Positions 33,319 to 41,932 of a stretch of 64,000 bases of DNA are shown in pieces. The stretch is taken from positions 1,688,001 through 1,752,000 of the forward strand of contig NZ_JAHSTS010000001.1 in the NCBI RefSeq assembly GCF_019145435.1. Direction: 5' to 3'. The notes beneath the pieces were generated by a model, which was given only the letters and a program-made list of their open reading frames with translations, did no database searches and had not been told where the DNA came from. The position numbers and the translations under genes were made by a program. This stretch comes from Pseudomonas ekonensis (lineage in GTDB: Bacteria > Pseudomonadota > Gammaproteobacteria > Pseudomonadales > Pseudomonadaceae). The first letter of the stretch is position 1; each line of letters opens with the position of its first letter.

Positions 33319-34404
33319 ATGAACAACGACACCATTGCACCCGACCTGCTGCACAAGGGCTCGGCGGACGACGTTCTGATCTGCGCGCCGAAAGTCGCGC
33401 TGCCGCTGCACCTGGACGACGCGACCCTGGCGGCCGCTGCGCACAACCCGCTCTCGCGCCGCTTCGGTGCAGGCACCGACGGCCACGCCGCCTTCGGCGT
33501 GGCGCCCGAGCTTATGAAGCGAAACCGCCTGGGCGCCGCGTTCGCCGAAGGCGGCGAAGCGCAGAACGAGTGGGAACGGGTGAGGGCGCTGCCTTACCAG
33601 ATCGTCGCCCCGCAGGGCACCCTGGAGGGCGACGACCCTGAGCAGGCCGTGGCGCAGCTGTGCCAAGCGATCCCGGCGATCCGCCGCTCCAGCTCGTTCC
33701 GCTTCATCAACAACGCCGACAACTACTTCTTCTACCGCAAGTCCCACGAGCACGTGCCCGGCACAATGTTCATCGAAGCGGCGCGCCAGGCGGTCTATCA
33801 CCACCTGTACCACCACACCGGCCATGCGCGGGGCGACGTCACCGTCAGCGTCAACGAGCTGAACGCGAGTTTCTTCGCCTACGCCGAGCTGATGTACCCC
33901 ATCGAACTGGTGGTCGACAACATCACCCCGACCGACGCCGAATCGCCGAAGAAGATCTTCTTCCGGGTCGCCTTCTATCAGCGCCAGACCCTGTTCGCCA
34001 CGATCGACACCAAGGCGACCGTCATCGACCTGCGGCTGTTCGAGAAGACCCGCAACATCTTCATCCACGCCAACGATTGGTTCACGCCGATCCACCAGTC
34101 GAAGCTGACCTGCACCCTCAGCGACAGCGAGGGCCGCAAGGCCGACGTGCTGCTGGTGGGCCTGGGCAAGGACGGCTGCGTGACGACGACGCCGGAGGTG
34201 GGGTTCATCGACGCCGTCACGCTGCACATCGGCTACGAGGGCAAGTTCGAGTTTTCCGGCGCCGTGCGCAGCGTCGGCGAGGGCAAGTACACCTCGTGGC
34301 AATTCCCGACGCTGGGCTTCAACGACCTGCAGGTCCTCAGCGACATGATCAAGCGCGGCTTCGTTCACCTGGACGAGGCGGCCCTCGGGGCGCTGAGGCA
34401 ATGA
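33319..34404 (+). CDS. AfsA-type hotdog enzyme (butyrolactone/butenolide-forming family)
   Basis: A 361-residue protein with two hotdog-like repeats. I use the ATG at 33319 (MNNDTIAPDL). The first repeat has the AfsA hallmark KSHEHVPGTMFIEAARQAVY (141-160; EAARQ at 153-157), followed by HHTG and a strand-rich stretch. A second unit begins near NDWFTPIHQSKLTC. In Streptomyces, AfsA and relatives join a beta-ketoacyl group to a C3 or C5 sugar phosphate on the way to gamma-butyrolactones or furans. Here KAS III and ACP genes in the same operon could provide the beta-ketoacyl donor. It overlaps the next gene by ATGA. Confidence 0.72.
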   Translation: MNNDTIAPDLLHKGSADDVLICAPKVALPLHLDDATLAAAAHNPLSRRFGAGTDGHAAFGVAPELMKRNRLGAAFAEGGEAQNEWERVRALPYQIVAPQGTLEGDDPEQAVAQLCQAIPAIRRSSSFRFINNADNYFFYRKSHEHVPGTMFIEAARQAVYHHLYHHTGHARGDVTVSVNELNASFFAYAELMYPIELVVDNITPTDAESPKKIFFRVAFYQRQTLFATIDTKATVIDLRLFEKTRNIFIHANDWFTPIHQSKLTCTLSDSEGRKADVLLVGLGKDGCVTTTPEVGFIDAVTLHIGYEGKFEFSGAVRSVGEGKYTSWQFPTLGFNDLQVLSDMIKRGFVHLDEAALGALRQ

Positions 34405-35582
34405 CCGTGACCACCGGCAAACCGATGCCCGCCACCGTGGCCCTGCATTTCGGCGCACAGGCGGTCGCGAAGAATCGACTGTACTTTTCGTCGCTGGGCA
34501 TGGACCTGTGCGACGGGAACGGCTTTCCCCGGCCGGAGTTCTTCAAGGTCTATCAATCGCTGATGGACGGCGGCAGCGGCTTCGGTTTTTTGGGCAACGC
34601 CAGCGTGGACGCCGAGGCGCGCTACAACGGCCGTGGCCTGCGGCTGACGTCGCCGGCCCACGCCGAGGCCCTGCGGCCGCTGTTCGAGGCGGCCCGCCAG
34701 CGCAACTTCCCGCTGGGCGTGCAACTGCAGCATTACGGCCCGCAGGCGTTGCCGACGGCGCAGGGCGAGATCCTGACGCCCAGCGGCATCGCGTCCCCCG
34801 CCATCCTCAAGGCGTTTCCCGAGGCACGGGCGGTGGCGATGACGCACACGCAGATCCTGCGCTGCATCGATCAGTTCGCGGCCGCCGCGCTGCATGCCCG
34901 GCAGGCCGGCGCCGAGCTGATCCAGATCCAGGCCTCGAACGGCTATCTGGTCAGCAGTTTCCTGTCGCCCCGCACCAACCGTCGCGAGGACGAGTGGGGC
35001 GGCAGCCCGCTCAAGCGCGCCCGGCTGCTGCTGGCCATCGTCGACGGCATCCGCCGGGCCACCGGCGACCGGGTGCCGGTCACCGTCCGCCTGGGCATCG
35101 ATGACGGCCTGGGCGAGGAAGGCCAACAGGCCGTGCTGCTGGGCGATGTGGTGGTCGCCCTGGAGGCCGCCGGGGTGGCGGCCATCACCTGTTCCACCGG
35201 CGTCAGCGAGACCTTCCCGTTCTTCTTCAAGAACAAGGACAAGGCGCTGGCGATGTCCCGCGAAGGCTGCCGCTACCTCAAGGGGTTCGTGCGCATCCCG
35301 ATGGGCTTCACCGGCTCGGTCAGCGGTGTGGCCCAGGCCAATGAAATCATCGGCTGCGGCGACGCCGATTTCATCGGGTTCGGCCGTGCCATGCTGGCCG
35401 ACAACCGTTTCATCGCCAAGGAACTGGCCGGCCGCGACGCCGAGGTCACGCGCTGCCGGGGCGATGCGTTTTGCTTTCGCGACAAAAAGGATCCCATGGC
35501 CGAGCGCGTGTACTGCTGCGTCAACCCGGATTACCGGCGGCCGGAAAAACTGCAATTGCACTATGAGGAAAGCCTGAAATGA
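34401..35582 (+). CDS. Old yellow enzyme family FMN oxidoreductase
   Basis: A 393-residue TIM-barrel flavoenzyme starting at ATG 34401. Recognisable parts are an active-site opening FSSLGMDLCDGNGFPRPEFF, the QLQHYGPQA strand, the FMN and substrate segment IQIQASNGYLVSSFLSPRTN with RREDEWGGS (NRRxDxYGG type), and the phosphate site ADFIGFGRAMLADN. It lacks the C-terminal FAD/NAD domains of dienoyl-CoA reductases. Four Cys cluster near the end (RCRGDAFCF, YCCVN). Such enzymes reduce activated C=C bonds, which would fit reduction of a butenolide or enone intermediate in this operon. Confidence 0.82.
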   Translation: MTVTTGKPMPATVALHFGAQAVAKNRLYFSSLGMDLCDGNGFPRPEFFKVYQSLMDGGSGFGFLGNASVDAEARYNGRGLRLTSPAHAEALRPLFEAARQRNFPLGVQLQHYGPQALPTAQGEILTPSGIASPAILKAFPEARAVAMTHTQILRCIDQFAAAALHARQAGAELIQIQASNGYLVSSFLSPRTNRREDEWGGSPLKRARLLLAIVDGIRRATGDRVPVTVRLGIDDGLGEEGQQAVLLGDVVVALEAAGVAAITCSTGVSETFPFFFKNKDKALAMSREGCRYLKGFVRIPMGFTGSVSGVAQANEIIGCGDADFIGFGRAMLADNRFIAKELAGRDAEVTRCRGDAFCFRDKKDPMAERVYCCVNPDYRRPEKLQLHYEESLK

Positions 35583-36352
35583 ATTTCACCGGAAAAATCG
35601 CCCTGGTTGTCGGCGGCACGCGCGGCATCGGTTTCGACGTCAGCCAGAAACTCGTCGAAGCCGGCTGCATCTGCTACATCACCGGCCGCAACGAGGACGA
35701 CGGCCTGACCGCGCAAAGCCGCCTGGGCGACAACTGCACCTTCATCAAGAGCGACGTCACCGACGAAGCCTCCGTGGCCGAGCTGTTCCGCGTCATCAAC
35801 GACCGGCACGGGCGGCTGGACCTGGCGGTGAACAACGCCGGCGTGACCTCCAAGCATGCGCCGATCCGCGAGATGGACTTCGCCGACTGGAAACGCGTGC
35901 TGGAGATCAACCTGCTGGGCCCGCTGCTGCTGCTCAAGCACGAGACCAACCTGATCTCGAAACACGCCGGCGGCGCGATCGTCAACGTGTCGTCCTGCGC
36001 CGGCCTGCTCGGCGTGGCCAAGCAAAGCGCCTACTCCACCAGCAAGGCGGCGCTGAACATGCTGACCCAGGTGTGCGCCATCGAGTCCGCCGAGGAATCC
36101 CTGCCGGAGCGCCATTCGGTGCGCGTCAACGCGGTGTGCCCCGGCCCGACCCTGGGCGGCATGAACTCGCAAGAGCGCCTGGAGGCCAACCCCGAATCCA
36201 CCAAACACAAGCTTCAAGTGACGGTGATGAAACGGTTCGCCGCCGCCAGCGAGATTTCCGCCGCGATCCTGTGGCTGCTCAGCGACTCGGCCTCGTTCGT
36301 CACCGGCACCGTGATGCCGGTGGACGGCGGTTTCTCGGCCGGGAAATTCTGA
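35579..36352 (+). CDS. Short-chain dehydrogenase/reductase (first of two)
   Basis: A 257-residue classical SDR. GGTRGIG (12-18) binds NAD(P), NNAG is at 85-88, and the catalytic set is Ser139 (VNVSS), Tyr152 and Lys156 (YSTSK). The C-terminus GTVMPVDGGFSAG is that of FabG-like enzymes. It overlaps the previous gene by ATGA and the next by one base (TGATG). It may reduce a beta-keto intermediate made by the KAS III. Confidence 0.85.
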   Translation: MNFTGKIALVVGGTRGIGFDVSQKLVEAGCICYITGRNEDDGLTAQSRLGDNCTFIKSDVTDEASVAELFRVINDRHGRLDLAVNNAGVTSKHAPIREMDFADWKRVLEINLLGPLLLLKHETNLISKHAGGAIVNVSSCAGLLGVAKQSAYSTSKAALNMLTQVCAIESAEESLPERHSVRVNAVCPGPTLGGMNSQERLEANPESTKHKLQVTVMKRFAAASEISAAILWLLSDSASFVTGTVMPVDGGFSAGKF

Positions 36353-37158
36353 TGGGCCGGCCAGAGCGCGACCCGGCCCGGACGCCGGGCAAACGGGTGT
36401 TCATCACTGGCGTGAGCAGCGGCATCGGCGAGGCGCTGGTGGAGCGGCTCCTGCAGGACGGCTGCACCGTCTTCGGCACCGCCCGGCGCGAACCGTACCG
36501 GTTCATGAACCACCCGAATTTCCGGTTCCGGCCGTTCGACCTCTCAAAGACCGGCGACATCGGCGAGCTGTTCAAGGGGCCGTTCGCCGAGATCCTGAGC
36601 CAGGGCGTGGATGTGCTGTTTCTCAACGCCGGGGTCAGCGGCAACGTGCCGGCACGCGCCGAGGCGTTTTCGCTGGAGGACGTGCAGCACGTGCTCAACG
36701 TCAACGTGCTGGCGAACAAGGCCATTCTGGACCTGGTTCTGGCTTCGCCCCATCGGCCGGCCACCTGCGTGCTGTCGGCGTCGATGGCGGGGGTTCGCTT
36801 TCGCGCAGGCACGCTGACCTACAGCCTGTCGAAGGCGGCGCTCAAGGCGTTGGGCGGTGTCTACGCGCAAGAGAACCCGGAGATCTTCTTCGCCGTGCTG
36901 GGCCTGTGCAACGTCAACACCGGGCTGTCCCGGCAGGTGAGCTTCAGCGAACGGACGGCGCAGTTTCCGGAGCTGCTGTCCCTGCAGCAACGGGCGTTGG
37001 TGCCCGGTTACATGGTCTCCGCCGCCCAGCGCGCCGAGGACATCCGCAACGTGATCGCCGCACCCGGCGACTATGGGGTCAAGAGCGGCGAGTTCGTCGA
37101 CATGCGAACGGTGCTGGCCCATCACGAGAAAGCCCGGGAGCCGTTGCCCCAAGCCTGA
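36352..37158 (+). CDS. Short-chain dehydrogenase/reductase (second, divergent)
   Basis: A 268-residue SDR distinct from its neighbour. GVSSGIGEALV (20-30) is the cofactor loop, LNAG (91-94) the structural motif, and Ser144, Tyr157 and Lys161 (YSLSK) the catalytic set. The C-terminus lacks the usual VDGG motif and ends in a polar tail. Two unlike SDRs in one operon suggest two separate carbonyl/alcohol steps. Confidence 0.8.
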   Translation: MGRPERDPARTPGKRVFITGVSSGIGEALVERLLQDGCTVFGTARREPYRFMNHPNFRFRPFDLSKTGDIGELFKGPFAEILSQGVDVLFLNAGVSGNVPARAEAFSLEDVQHVLNVNVLANKAILDLVLASPHRPATCVLSASMAGVRFRAGTLTYSLSKAALKALGGVYAQENPEIFFAVLGLCNVNTGLSRQVSFSERTAQFPELLSLQQRALVPGYMVSAAQRAEDIRNVIAAPGDYGVKSGEFVDMRTVLAHHEKAREPLPQA

Positions 37159-37198
37159 CGAACCCCTGAACGCGCACCCCCAATAAAGGAATGTTGGA

Positions 37199-37510
37199 AT
37201 GCTGAACACCGTCAAAACCCTCGTTGAAGCCGTCGTGCGGCAACAGGACCTGCTGCTGCCCGAGCCCATCGATCTGTCCCGGGGCGAGGACAGCCCGCTG
37301 TATGGCATCGAGGGCACCATCGACTCCATGACCCTGGTGTCGATCATCGTCGACACCGAAGAGCAGATCCGCAACCGGTTCGGCGTCGAGGTCCACCTCG
37401 CCGACACCTCCGACCTGCCGCCCACTGCCACGCCGTTCGCCACGCTGGGCACGCTGGCCGCCTACGTCATGGGCCGGCTGTCGCCTGCGCTCGAAGCCCA
37501 GGCGAGCTGA
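37199..37510 (+). CDS. Acyl carrier protein (103 residues)
   Basis: A free-standing carrier protein. The phosphopantetheine site is Ser43 in EGTIDSMTLVSI, with DSM in place of the commoner DSL. It has an extra N-terminal helix and a longer loop before the site than housekeeping AcpP. A second carrier is encoded at 38937; the acyl-AMP ligase lies between them, so one carrier is probably loaded by that ligase. The ATG follows aaaggaatgttgga. Confidence 0.8.
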   Translation: MLNTVKTLVEAVVRQQDLLLPEPIDLSRGEDSPLYGIEGTIDSMTLVSIIVDTEEQIRNRFGVEVHLADTSDLPPTATPFATLGTLAAYVMGRLSPALEAQAS

Positions 37511-37542
37511 TCCGGCGGCCGCACTTTTATCGAGAGGTGGAT

Positions 37543-38901
37543 ATGCAAGTTGTCGAGTTTCTGAATCACCTGAAAGACGGCGCGGACAAGCCGGCCATCG
37601 TCAGCGACGAGGGCCGTTTCTCCTACGCCCGACTGCATGAGCGGATCAACGCCTGTGGCGAAGAGCTCGCGTCCCGCGGCATCAGCGACGCCTGCGTCCT
37701 GCTGGTGGACAACTACAGCTTCGACAGCGTCTGCATGCTGTTCGCGCTGTGGCTGCGCAACAACGTGGTCGCGCTGTCGGTGCCCAAGGCCGACGAACAG
37801 CTGGCGCACCTGGCCGAAGCGTCGGGCGCGCGGTTCACCGTGACGGGCGGCGGTTCACAGGGCTTCGCGTTCACTGCCCATGAAGCGCGTGCGCTGCCGG
37901 CCACCGTCGAAGGCCTGCTGTCGCGCCGCGAGGCCGGCTTCATCGTGTTTTCGTCGGGCTCCACCGGGCCGGCCAAAGGCGTGGTGCACGGCGTGGCGCC
38001 GTTCTTCGACCGTTACATGAATGCCGAGCGGTGCGGCGCCATCCTGGCGTTCCTGCTGTTCGACCACATCGGCGGGCTGGTCACCGTGCTGCAGGCGCTG
38101 GCGACCCACGGCACCCTGGTGCTGCCGAAGGAGCGTTCGCCTCAGGAGGTGGGCCGCTGCGTCGAGGCGTTCCAGGTGCAGACGCTGCACGTGTCGCCGA
38201 CGCTGCTGAACCTGGCGACGATCACCGGCGTGTTCCAGAAGTGGGACACCCGCAGCCTGCAACGCATCTATTTCGGTTCCGAGCCGAGCTCCCCCGACGC
38301 CATCCAACGCATCGCGAACCTGCTGCCGGACGTGAAGCTGCGCCAGCTCTACGGCATGTCGGAAATCGGCGTGCTGCCGTGCGACGTCAAGGCCGGCGAC
38401 AGCGCCTGGATGAAGATCGAGGATCCGGCCTACCGCCTGCGGGTCGTCGATGGGATCCTGCAGGTGCGCGGGCCGACCAACATGCTCGGCTACCTGACCG
38501 GCCCCGGCGACCTGACGGACGACGGCTACCTGATCACCCATGACCTGACGGATGAGCACGAAGGGTTTTTCCGGGTCTCCGGGCGGGCGGTGGACGTCAT
38601 CAACGTCGGCGGCAAGAAGGTGTTCCCGGCGCACGTCGAAAGCGTGCTGATGGGCGTCGACAACGTGTCCGACGTGGTCGTGTACGGCCAGCCCAACCCA
38701 TTGCTCGGTCAGATTGTCGCGGCACGGTTCACCTTGCTGGCGCCCCAGGCGCTGGAGGACTTCAAGGCCGTGCTGTACGCCAAGATCCGCGGCGTGCTGG
38801 CGCCCGAACAACTGCCCAGGCTGGTGTCCGTCAGCGATACGCCGCTGATCACCAGCCGCTTCAAGAAAATGCGCCATCCCGGCGTCCTCAGCGGGTCGTG
38901 A
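37543..38901 (+). CDS. Acyl/aryl-AMP ligase (ANL superfamily)
   Basis: A 452-residue adenylating enzyme starting at ATG 37543 behind GAGAGG (GTG at 37537 is possible). Motifs: P-loop FSSGSTGPAKGVVHG (136-150), YGMSE (270-274), DGYLITHDLTD, and the hinge/C-terminal lysine region VSGRAVDVINVGGKKVFPAHVE. It is short for the superfamily and lacks an attached carrier domain. The two ACP genes flanking it point to activation of an acid and transfer to a carrier protein. The substrate specificity is unknown. Confidence 0.83.
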   Translation: MQVVEFLNHLKDGADKPAIVSDEGRFSYARLHERINACGEELASRGISDACVLLVDNYSFDSVCMLFALWLRNNVVALSVPKADEQLAHLAEASGARFTVTGGGSQGFAFTAHEARALPATVEGLLSRREAGFIVFSSGSTGPAKGVVHGVAPFFDRYMNAERCGAILAFLLFDHIGGLVTVLQALATHGTLVLPKERSPQEVGRCVEAFQVQTLHVSPTLLNLATITGVFQKWDTRSLQRIYFGSEPSSPDAIQRIANLLPDVKLRQLYGMSEIGVLPCDVKAGDSAWMKIEDPAYRLRVVDGILQVRGPTNMLGYLTGPGDLTDDGYLITHDLTDEHEGFFRVSGRAVDVINVGGKKVFPAHVESVLMGVDNVSDVVVYGQPNPLLGQIVAARFTLLAPQALEDFKAVLYAKIRGVLAPEQLPRLVSVSDTPLITSRFKKMRHPGVLSGS

Positions 38902-38936
38902 GCCCCGATTGCCATCAAACGATAAGGAAATGACAC

Positions 38937-39179
38937 ATGGCTGACATGGAAAAAATGCGCGCAAGCATCGCCGACATCCTGTCCATCCCCCTGGACGAAC
39001 TGAAGGGCGACACCCTGCTTGAGAGCAGCGACTTCTGGGACTCGATGGCGCGCATCTCGATTGTGGCGCTGGTGTTCGAAACCACCGGCACGACCATTTC
39101 CGGCGAAGAGATCGAAGGCGTGGTGACGGTGCAGGACATCTTCGACCTGGCCGCCGGGAAAGTGAAAGGAGTGGCCTGA
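38937..39179 (+). CDS. Acyl carrier protein (80 residues)
   Basis: A compact ACP with the phosphopantetheine site Ser36 in SSDFWDSMARISI, again DSM. The aromatic FW before the site is typical of specialised carriers rather than AcpP. It ends 2 bp before the KAS III gene, so the two are probably translated together and may form the condensation pair. Confidence 0.83.
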   Translation: MADMEKMRASIADILSIPLDELKGDTLLESSDFWDSMARISIVALVFETTGTTISGEEIEGVVTVQDIFDLAAGKVKGVA

Positions 39180-39181
39180 CC

Positions 39182-40234
39182 ATGCACACCATTTCCGGGG
39201 TTGCGGTGCGCGCGGTCACGGCCGCGCTGCCCGAACGCAGCGTGGGGCTGGACGGCTTCGCCGAGCTGTTCGGCGCCAAGGAAGTCGCCCGCATCGCAAA
39301 AAGCACGGGCATCGAGTCGGTCAGGGAAACCCAGACCCTGCACACGTCCGATCTGGTGATCGCCGCGTGCCGCAACCTGCTCGATCAAGGGCTGTGCGCC
39401 GCCGACGACATCGACGGCCTGATCGTGGTGACCCAGACGCCGGATTCCTGGGCGCCGGGGGTCGGCTACATCGTCCAGCAGGCGCTGGGCCTGCCGCAGC
39501 ATTGCCTGGTCATCAACGTGACCGCCGGCTGTTCCGGCTATGTCAGCGCGCTGGTGCAAGCGGGGGCGCTGATCTCGGCCGGGGCCTGCAAAAGGATCCT
39601 GCTGTGCACGGGCGACGTGACCACGCGGATACTCGACGAGCGCGACCGGCACGTGAAAATGCTGTTCGGCGACGCGGCGTCCGCCACCTTGCTGGAGCAG
39701 GGCGACGGTTCGTTCGAGTTCGTCTGCGGCACCGACGGCAGCGGCCGTGAGGCTCTGGTCTCCGACATCGCCTACACCCGGGACGCGGACAGCCAGGCCT
39801 GCGCAAGCATCCGCTGCCTGCAGATGGACGGCACGGCGGTGATGAACTTCGCGCTCGCCCGGGTGCCGCAGACCGTCAAGGCGCTGCTGGAAGACACAGG
39901 CCTGAGCCCCGAGTCGCTCGACCTGCTGGTGCTGCACCAGGCGAACGGCTTCATGCTCAATTACCTGCGCCGGATGATCGGCGTCGCCCCGGAGAAAATG
40001 CCGGTGGACATCGACGGCGTCGGCAACACCAGCTCCACGTCCATCCCGATCGTCCTGTCGCGGCATGCCGCCGTCGGTACGCCGCAGGCGCAGCACGTCG
40101 TGCTGTGCGGCTTCGGCGCCGGGTTGTCGTGGGGCGCGATGAAGGTCGACCTTCGCCAGACCCGTGCCGTGGCGCCTTGTTTCGTGCCGGAGAAGGCTGA
40201 ACAGGCGGACGCGCCGGCGCGCGTGCAAGCCTAA
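39182..40234 (+). CDS. 3-oxoacyl-ACP synthase III (KAS III) family enzyme
   Basis: A 350-residue condensing enzyme with the complete triad: Cys117 (VTAGCSGY), His252 (LHQANGF) and Asn282 (GNTSSTS). It also keeps the GDAASATLLE strand. KAS III enzymes extend an acyl-CoA starter with a malonyl-ACP, or in secondary metabolism transfer acyl groups. With the first gene as acyl-CoA source and the adjacent ACP, a single condensation giving a beta-ketoacyl-ACP is the natural guess, and the AfsA-type enzyme a possible acceptor. A Cys-rich middle (QACASIRC) is unusual. Confidence 0.88.
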   Translation: MHTISGVAVRAVTAALPERSVGLDGFAELFGAKEVARIAKSTGIESVRETQTLHTSDLVIAACRNLLDQGLCAADDIDGLIVVTQTPDSWAPGVGYIVQQALGLPQHCLVINVTAGCSGYVSALVQAGALISAGACKRILLCTGDVTTRILDERDRHVKMLFGDAASATLLEQGDGSFEFVCGTDGSGREALVSDIAYTRDADSQACASIRCLQMDGTAVMNFALARVPQTVKALLEDTGLSPESLDLLVLHQANGFMLNYLRRMIGVAPEKMPVDIDGVGNTSSTSIPIVLSRHAAVGTPQAQHVVLCGFGAGLSWGAMKVDLRQTRAVAPCFVPEKAEQADAPARVQA

Positions 40235-40327
40235 GCTGTCTGCGAGACGTGGCGGTGCCTCGGGTTTTCAGGGGCACCGTCACGTCGCGTCTGCGATCCC
40301 GCTCGTTCACCCTTCAAGGGAGCTTTC

Positions 40328-40945
40328 ATGAACCAGACGTTCTGGACGGCACTGGGCATCATCCCGAGCCGGGCCGTTGCGCCCTGGATTTCGCCTTCGC
40401 CGTTTCTGCCGGCGTTCCAATTCTACGAATGCCATGAGTCGGGCGCGATCCCGGCATCACCGGAGCGCATCATCGAGGCGGTCTGCGCCTTCGACATGCG
40501 CGAGGACCGCGTCGTCAACGCGCTGCTGTCGCTGCGCGAGCTGCCGGCGAAACTGCTGAGGGTGCTGGGCCGCCGGCGCACGCAACAGGCCAGCGCGCCG
40601 TTCGGCTTTGATTCGTTCACCCGGCTGCAACGCGCTGCGGACGAAATTTCCATGGGCCTGGCGGGGCGCTTCTGGCGCCCGGACCTGAACGTGAACCGCG
40701 TGCCCGACGCGCAGGCGTTCATGGCGCTGGACGACCCGCGCATCGCCCGGCTGGTGCTGCGCTTCCAGGTCATCGAGCAAGGGCAGGGCGTGCGCATCCT
40801 TCGTACCGAGACCTTCGTGCATTGCCCCAACACCCGTACCTGCCTGCTGTTCACGCCTTATTGGCTGGTGATCCGCCTGGCCAGCGGCTGGATTCGCCGG
40901 CGCAACCTGGCCGCCATCGAGCGGCAGTTGTCGGCGGCCCGGTAG
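40328..40945 (+). CDS. Uncharacterised protein, possible START-like fold
   Basis: A 205-residue cytoplasmic protein, last in the operon after a 93-bp gap. I recognise only a loose pattern shared with unnamed actinobacterial and proteobacterial proteins: an Asp/Arg-rich early helix, a Gly-rich GLAGRFWRPD, a strand pair RLVLRFQVIEQGQGVRILRT ending in TETFVHC, then FTPYWLVIRLASGWIRRRNL. This suggests a small ligand-binding (SRPBCC-like) barrel. It may be a cyclase or carrier for the product, or unrelated. The ATG follows aagggagctttc. Confidence 0.55.
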   Translation: MNQTFWTALGIIPSRAVAPWISPSPFLPAFQFYECHESGAIPASPERIIEAVCAFDMREDRVVNALLSLRELPAKLLRVLGRRRTQQASAPFGFDSFTRLQRAADEISMGLAGRFWRPDLNVNRVPDAQAFMALDDPRIARLVLRFQVIEQGQGVRILRTETFVHCPNTRTCLLFTPYWLVIRLASGWIRRRNLAAIERQLSAAR

Positions 40946-41023
40946 GGCGTCCGCTGCTGTAATGATTTGCATCAATTGCTAACATTCATCGCTTCAGCGA
41001 ATCAATCCAGCCCGAGTCCCGCC

Positions 41024-41932
41024 ATGGCCATCAACTTCGACCTCAACGACCTGCAAGCCTTTCGCGCCGTGGTCGAGCAGGGCAGTTTCCGCAAGGCCGC
41101 CGACACCGTGCGCCTGTCGCAGCCGGCCCTGAGCCGGCGGATCGAAAAGCTCGAAGACGCCCTCGGCGTGAAGCTGTTCGAGCGCACCACGCGCAAGGTC
41201 AGCCTGACCCAGGCCGGGCGCGGCTTCATGCCCAGCGTCGAGCGCCTGCTGGACGACCTGGACATGGCGCTGCTGGGCATCAGCGAGGTGGCCTCGACCC
41301 GCCTGGGCCATGTCACCGTGGCGTGCGTGCCGTCGGCGGCGTACTACTTCATGCCGCGGGTGGTGGCCCGCTATCACCGGCAGTTCCCGAGGATCAAGGT
41401 CAAGGTGCTCGACTCCAGCGCCCACGACGTGCTCAGCGCAGTGGTCAACGGCGAGGCGGATTTCGGCCTGAGCTTCATGGGCACCCAGGAGGCGGGGGTG
41501 GATTTCGAACCGCTGGTGCAGGAAAGCTACGTGGTGGCCTGCCGCCGCGACCATCCGCTGGCCGGGCGCAGCAGCGTGACCTGGGACGAGTTCTACCGCC
41601 AGGACTACATCTCGCTGGACAAGACCTCGGGCAACCGGTTCTTGCTGGACCAGGCGTTGACCCACGTGGTGCCGCAGCGCCCGAGCATCTGCGAAACGCG
41701 GCACGTGACGACCATGATCGGTCTGGTGGAGGCGGGGTTGGGGGTGGCGGCGGTGCCGTTGATGGCGATGCCGGCGGCGGACCATCCGATCCTGACGCGG
41801 ATCCCGCTGACCGAGCCGCAGGTGATGCGCAGCGTCGGCCTCATCAAACGCCGGGGTCGCACCCTGACCCCGGCGGCGTTGGAGCTGGAACGGCTGGTGG
41901 TGGAGATGAAGGTCCAGCCGGTCAGCGCTTGA
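41024..41932 (+). CDS. LysR family regulator
   Basis: A 302-residue LysR protein starting at ATG 41024 (MAINFDLNDLQAF). The helix-turn-helix is GSFRKAADTVRLSQPALSRR. The 3' end overlaps the convergent aconitate-isomerase-like gene by 11 bp. Similar LysR genes stand next to TcuC-like and aconitate-isomerase-like genes, so it is more likely to control those than the upstream biosynthetic operon, though the latter cannot be excluded. Confidence 0.88.
   Translation: MAINFDLNDLQAFRAVVEQGSFRKAADTVRLSQPALSRRIEKLEDALGVKLFERTTRKVSLTQAGRGFMPSVERLLDDLDMALLGISEVASTRLGHVTVACVPSAAYYFMPRVVARYHRQFPRIKVKVLDSSAHDVLSAVVNGEADFGLSFMGTQEAGVDFEPLVQESYVVACRRDHPLAGRSSVTWDEFYRQDYISLDKTSGNRFLLDQALTHVVPQRPSICETRHVTTMIGLVEAGLGVAAVPLMAMPAADHPILTRIPLTEPQVMRSVGLIKRRGRTLTPAALELERLVVEMKVQPVSA

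Noticed and set aside
29581..34458. A 1625-codon open frame on the minus strand opposite the oxidoreductase and AfsA-type genes
   Set aside because: It is a mirror of high-GC coding sequence: Arg/His/Gln-rich, no domains, and the plus strand holds clearly recognisable enzymes.
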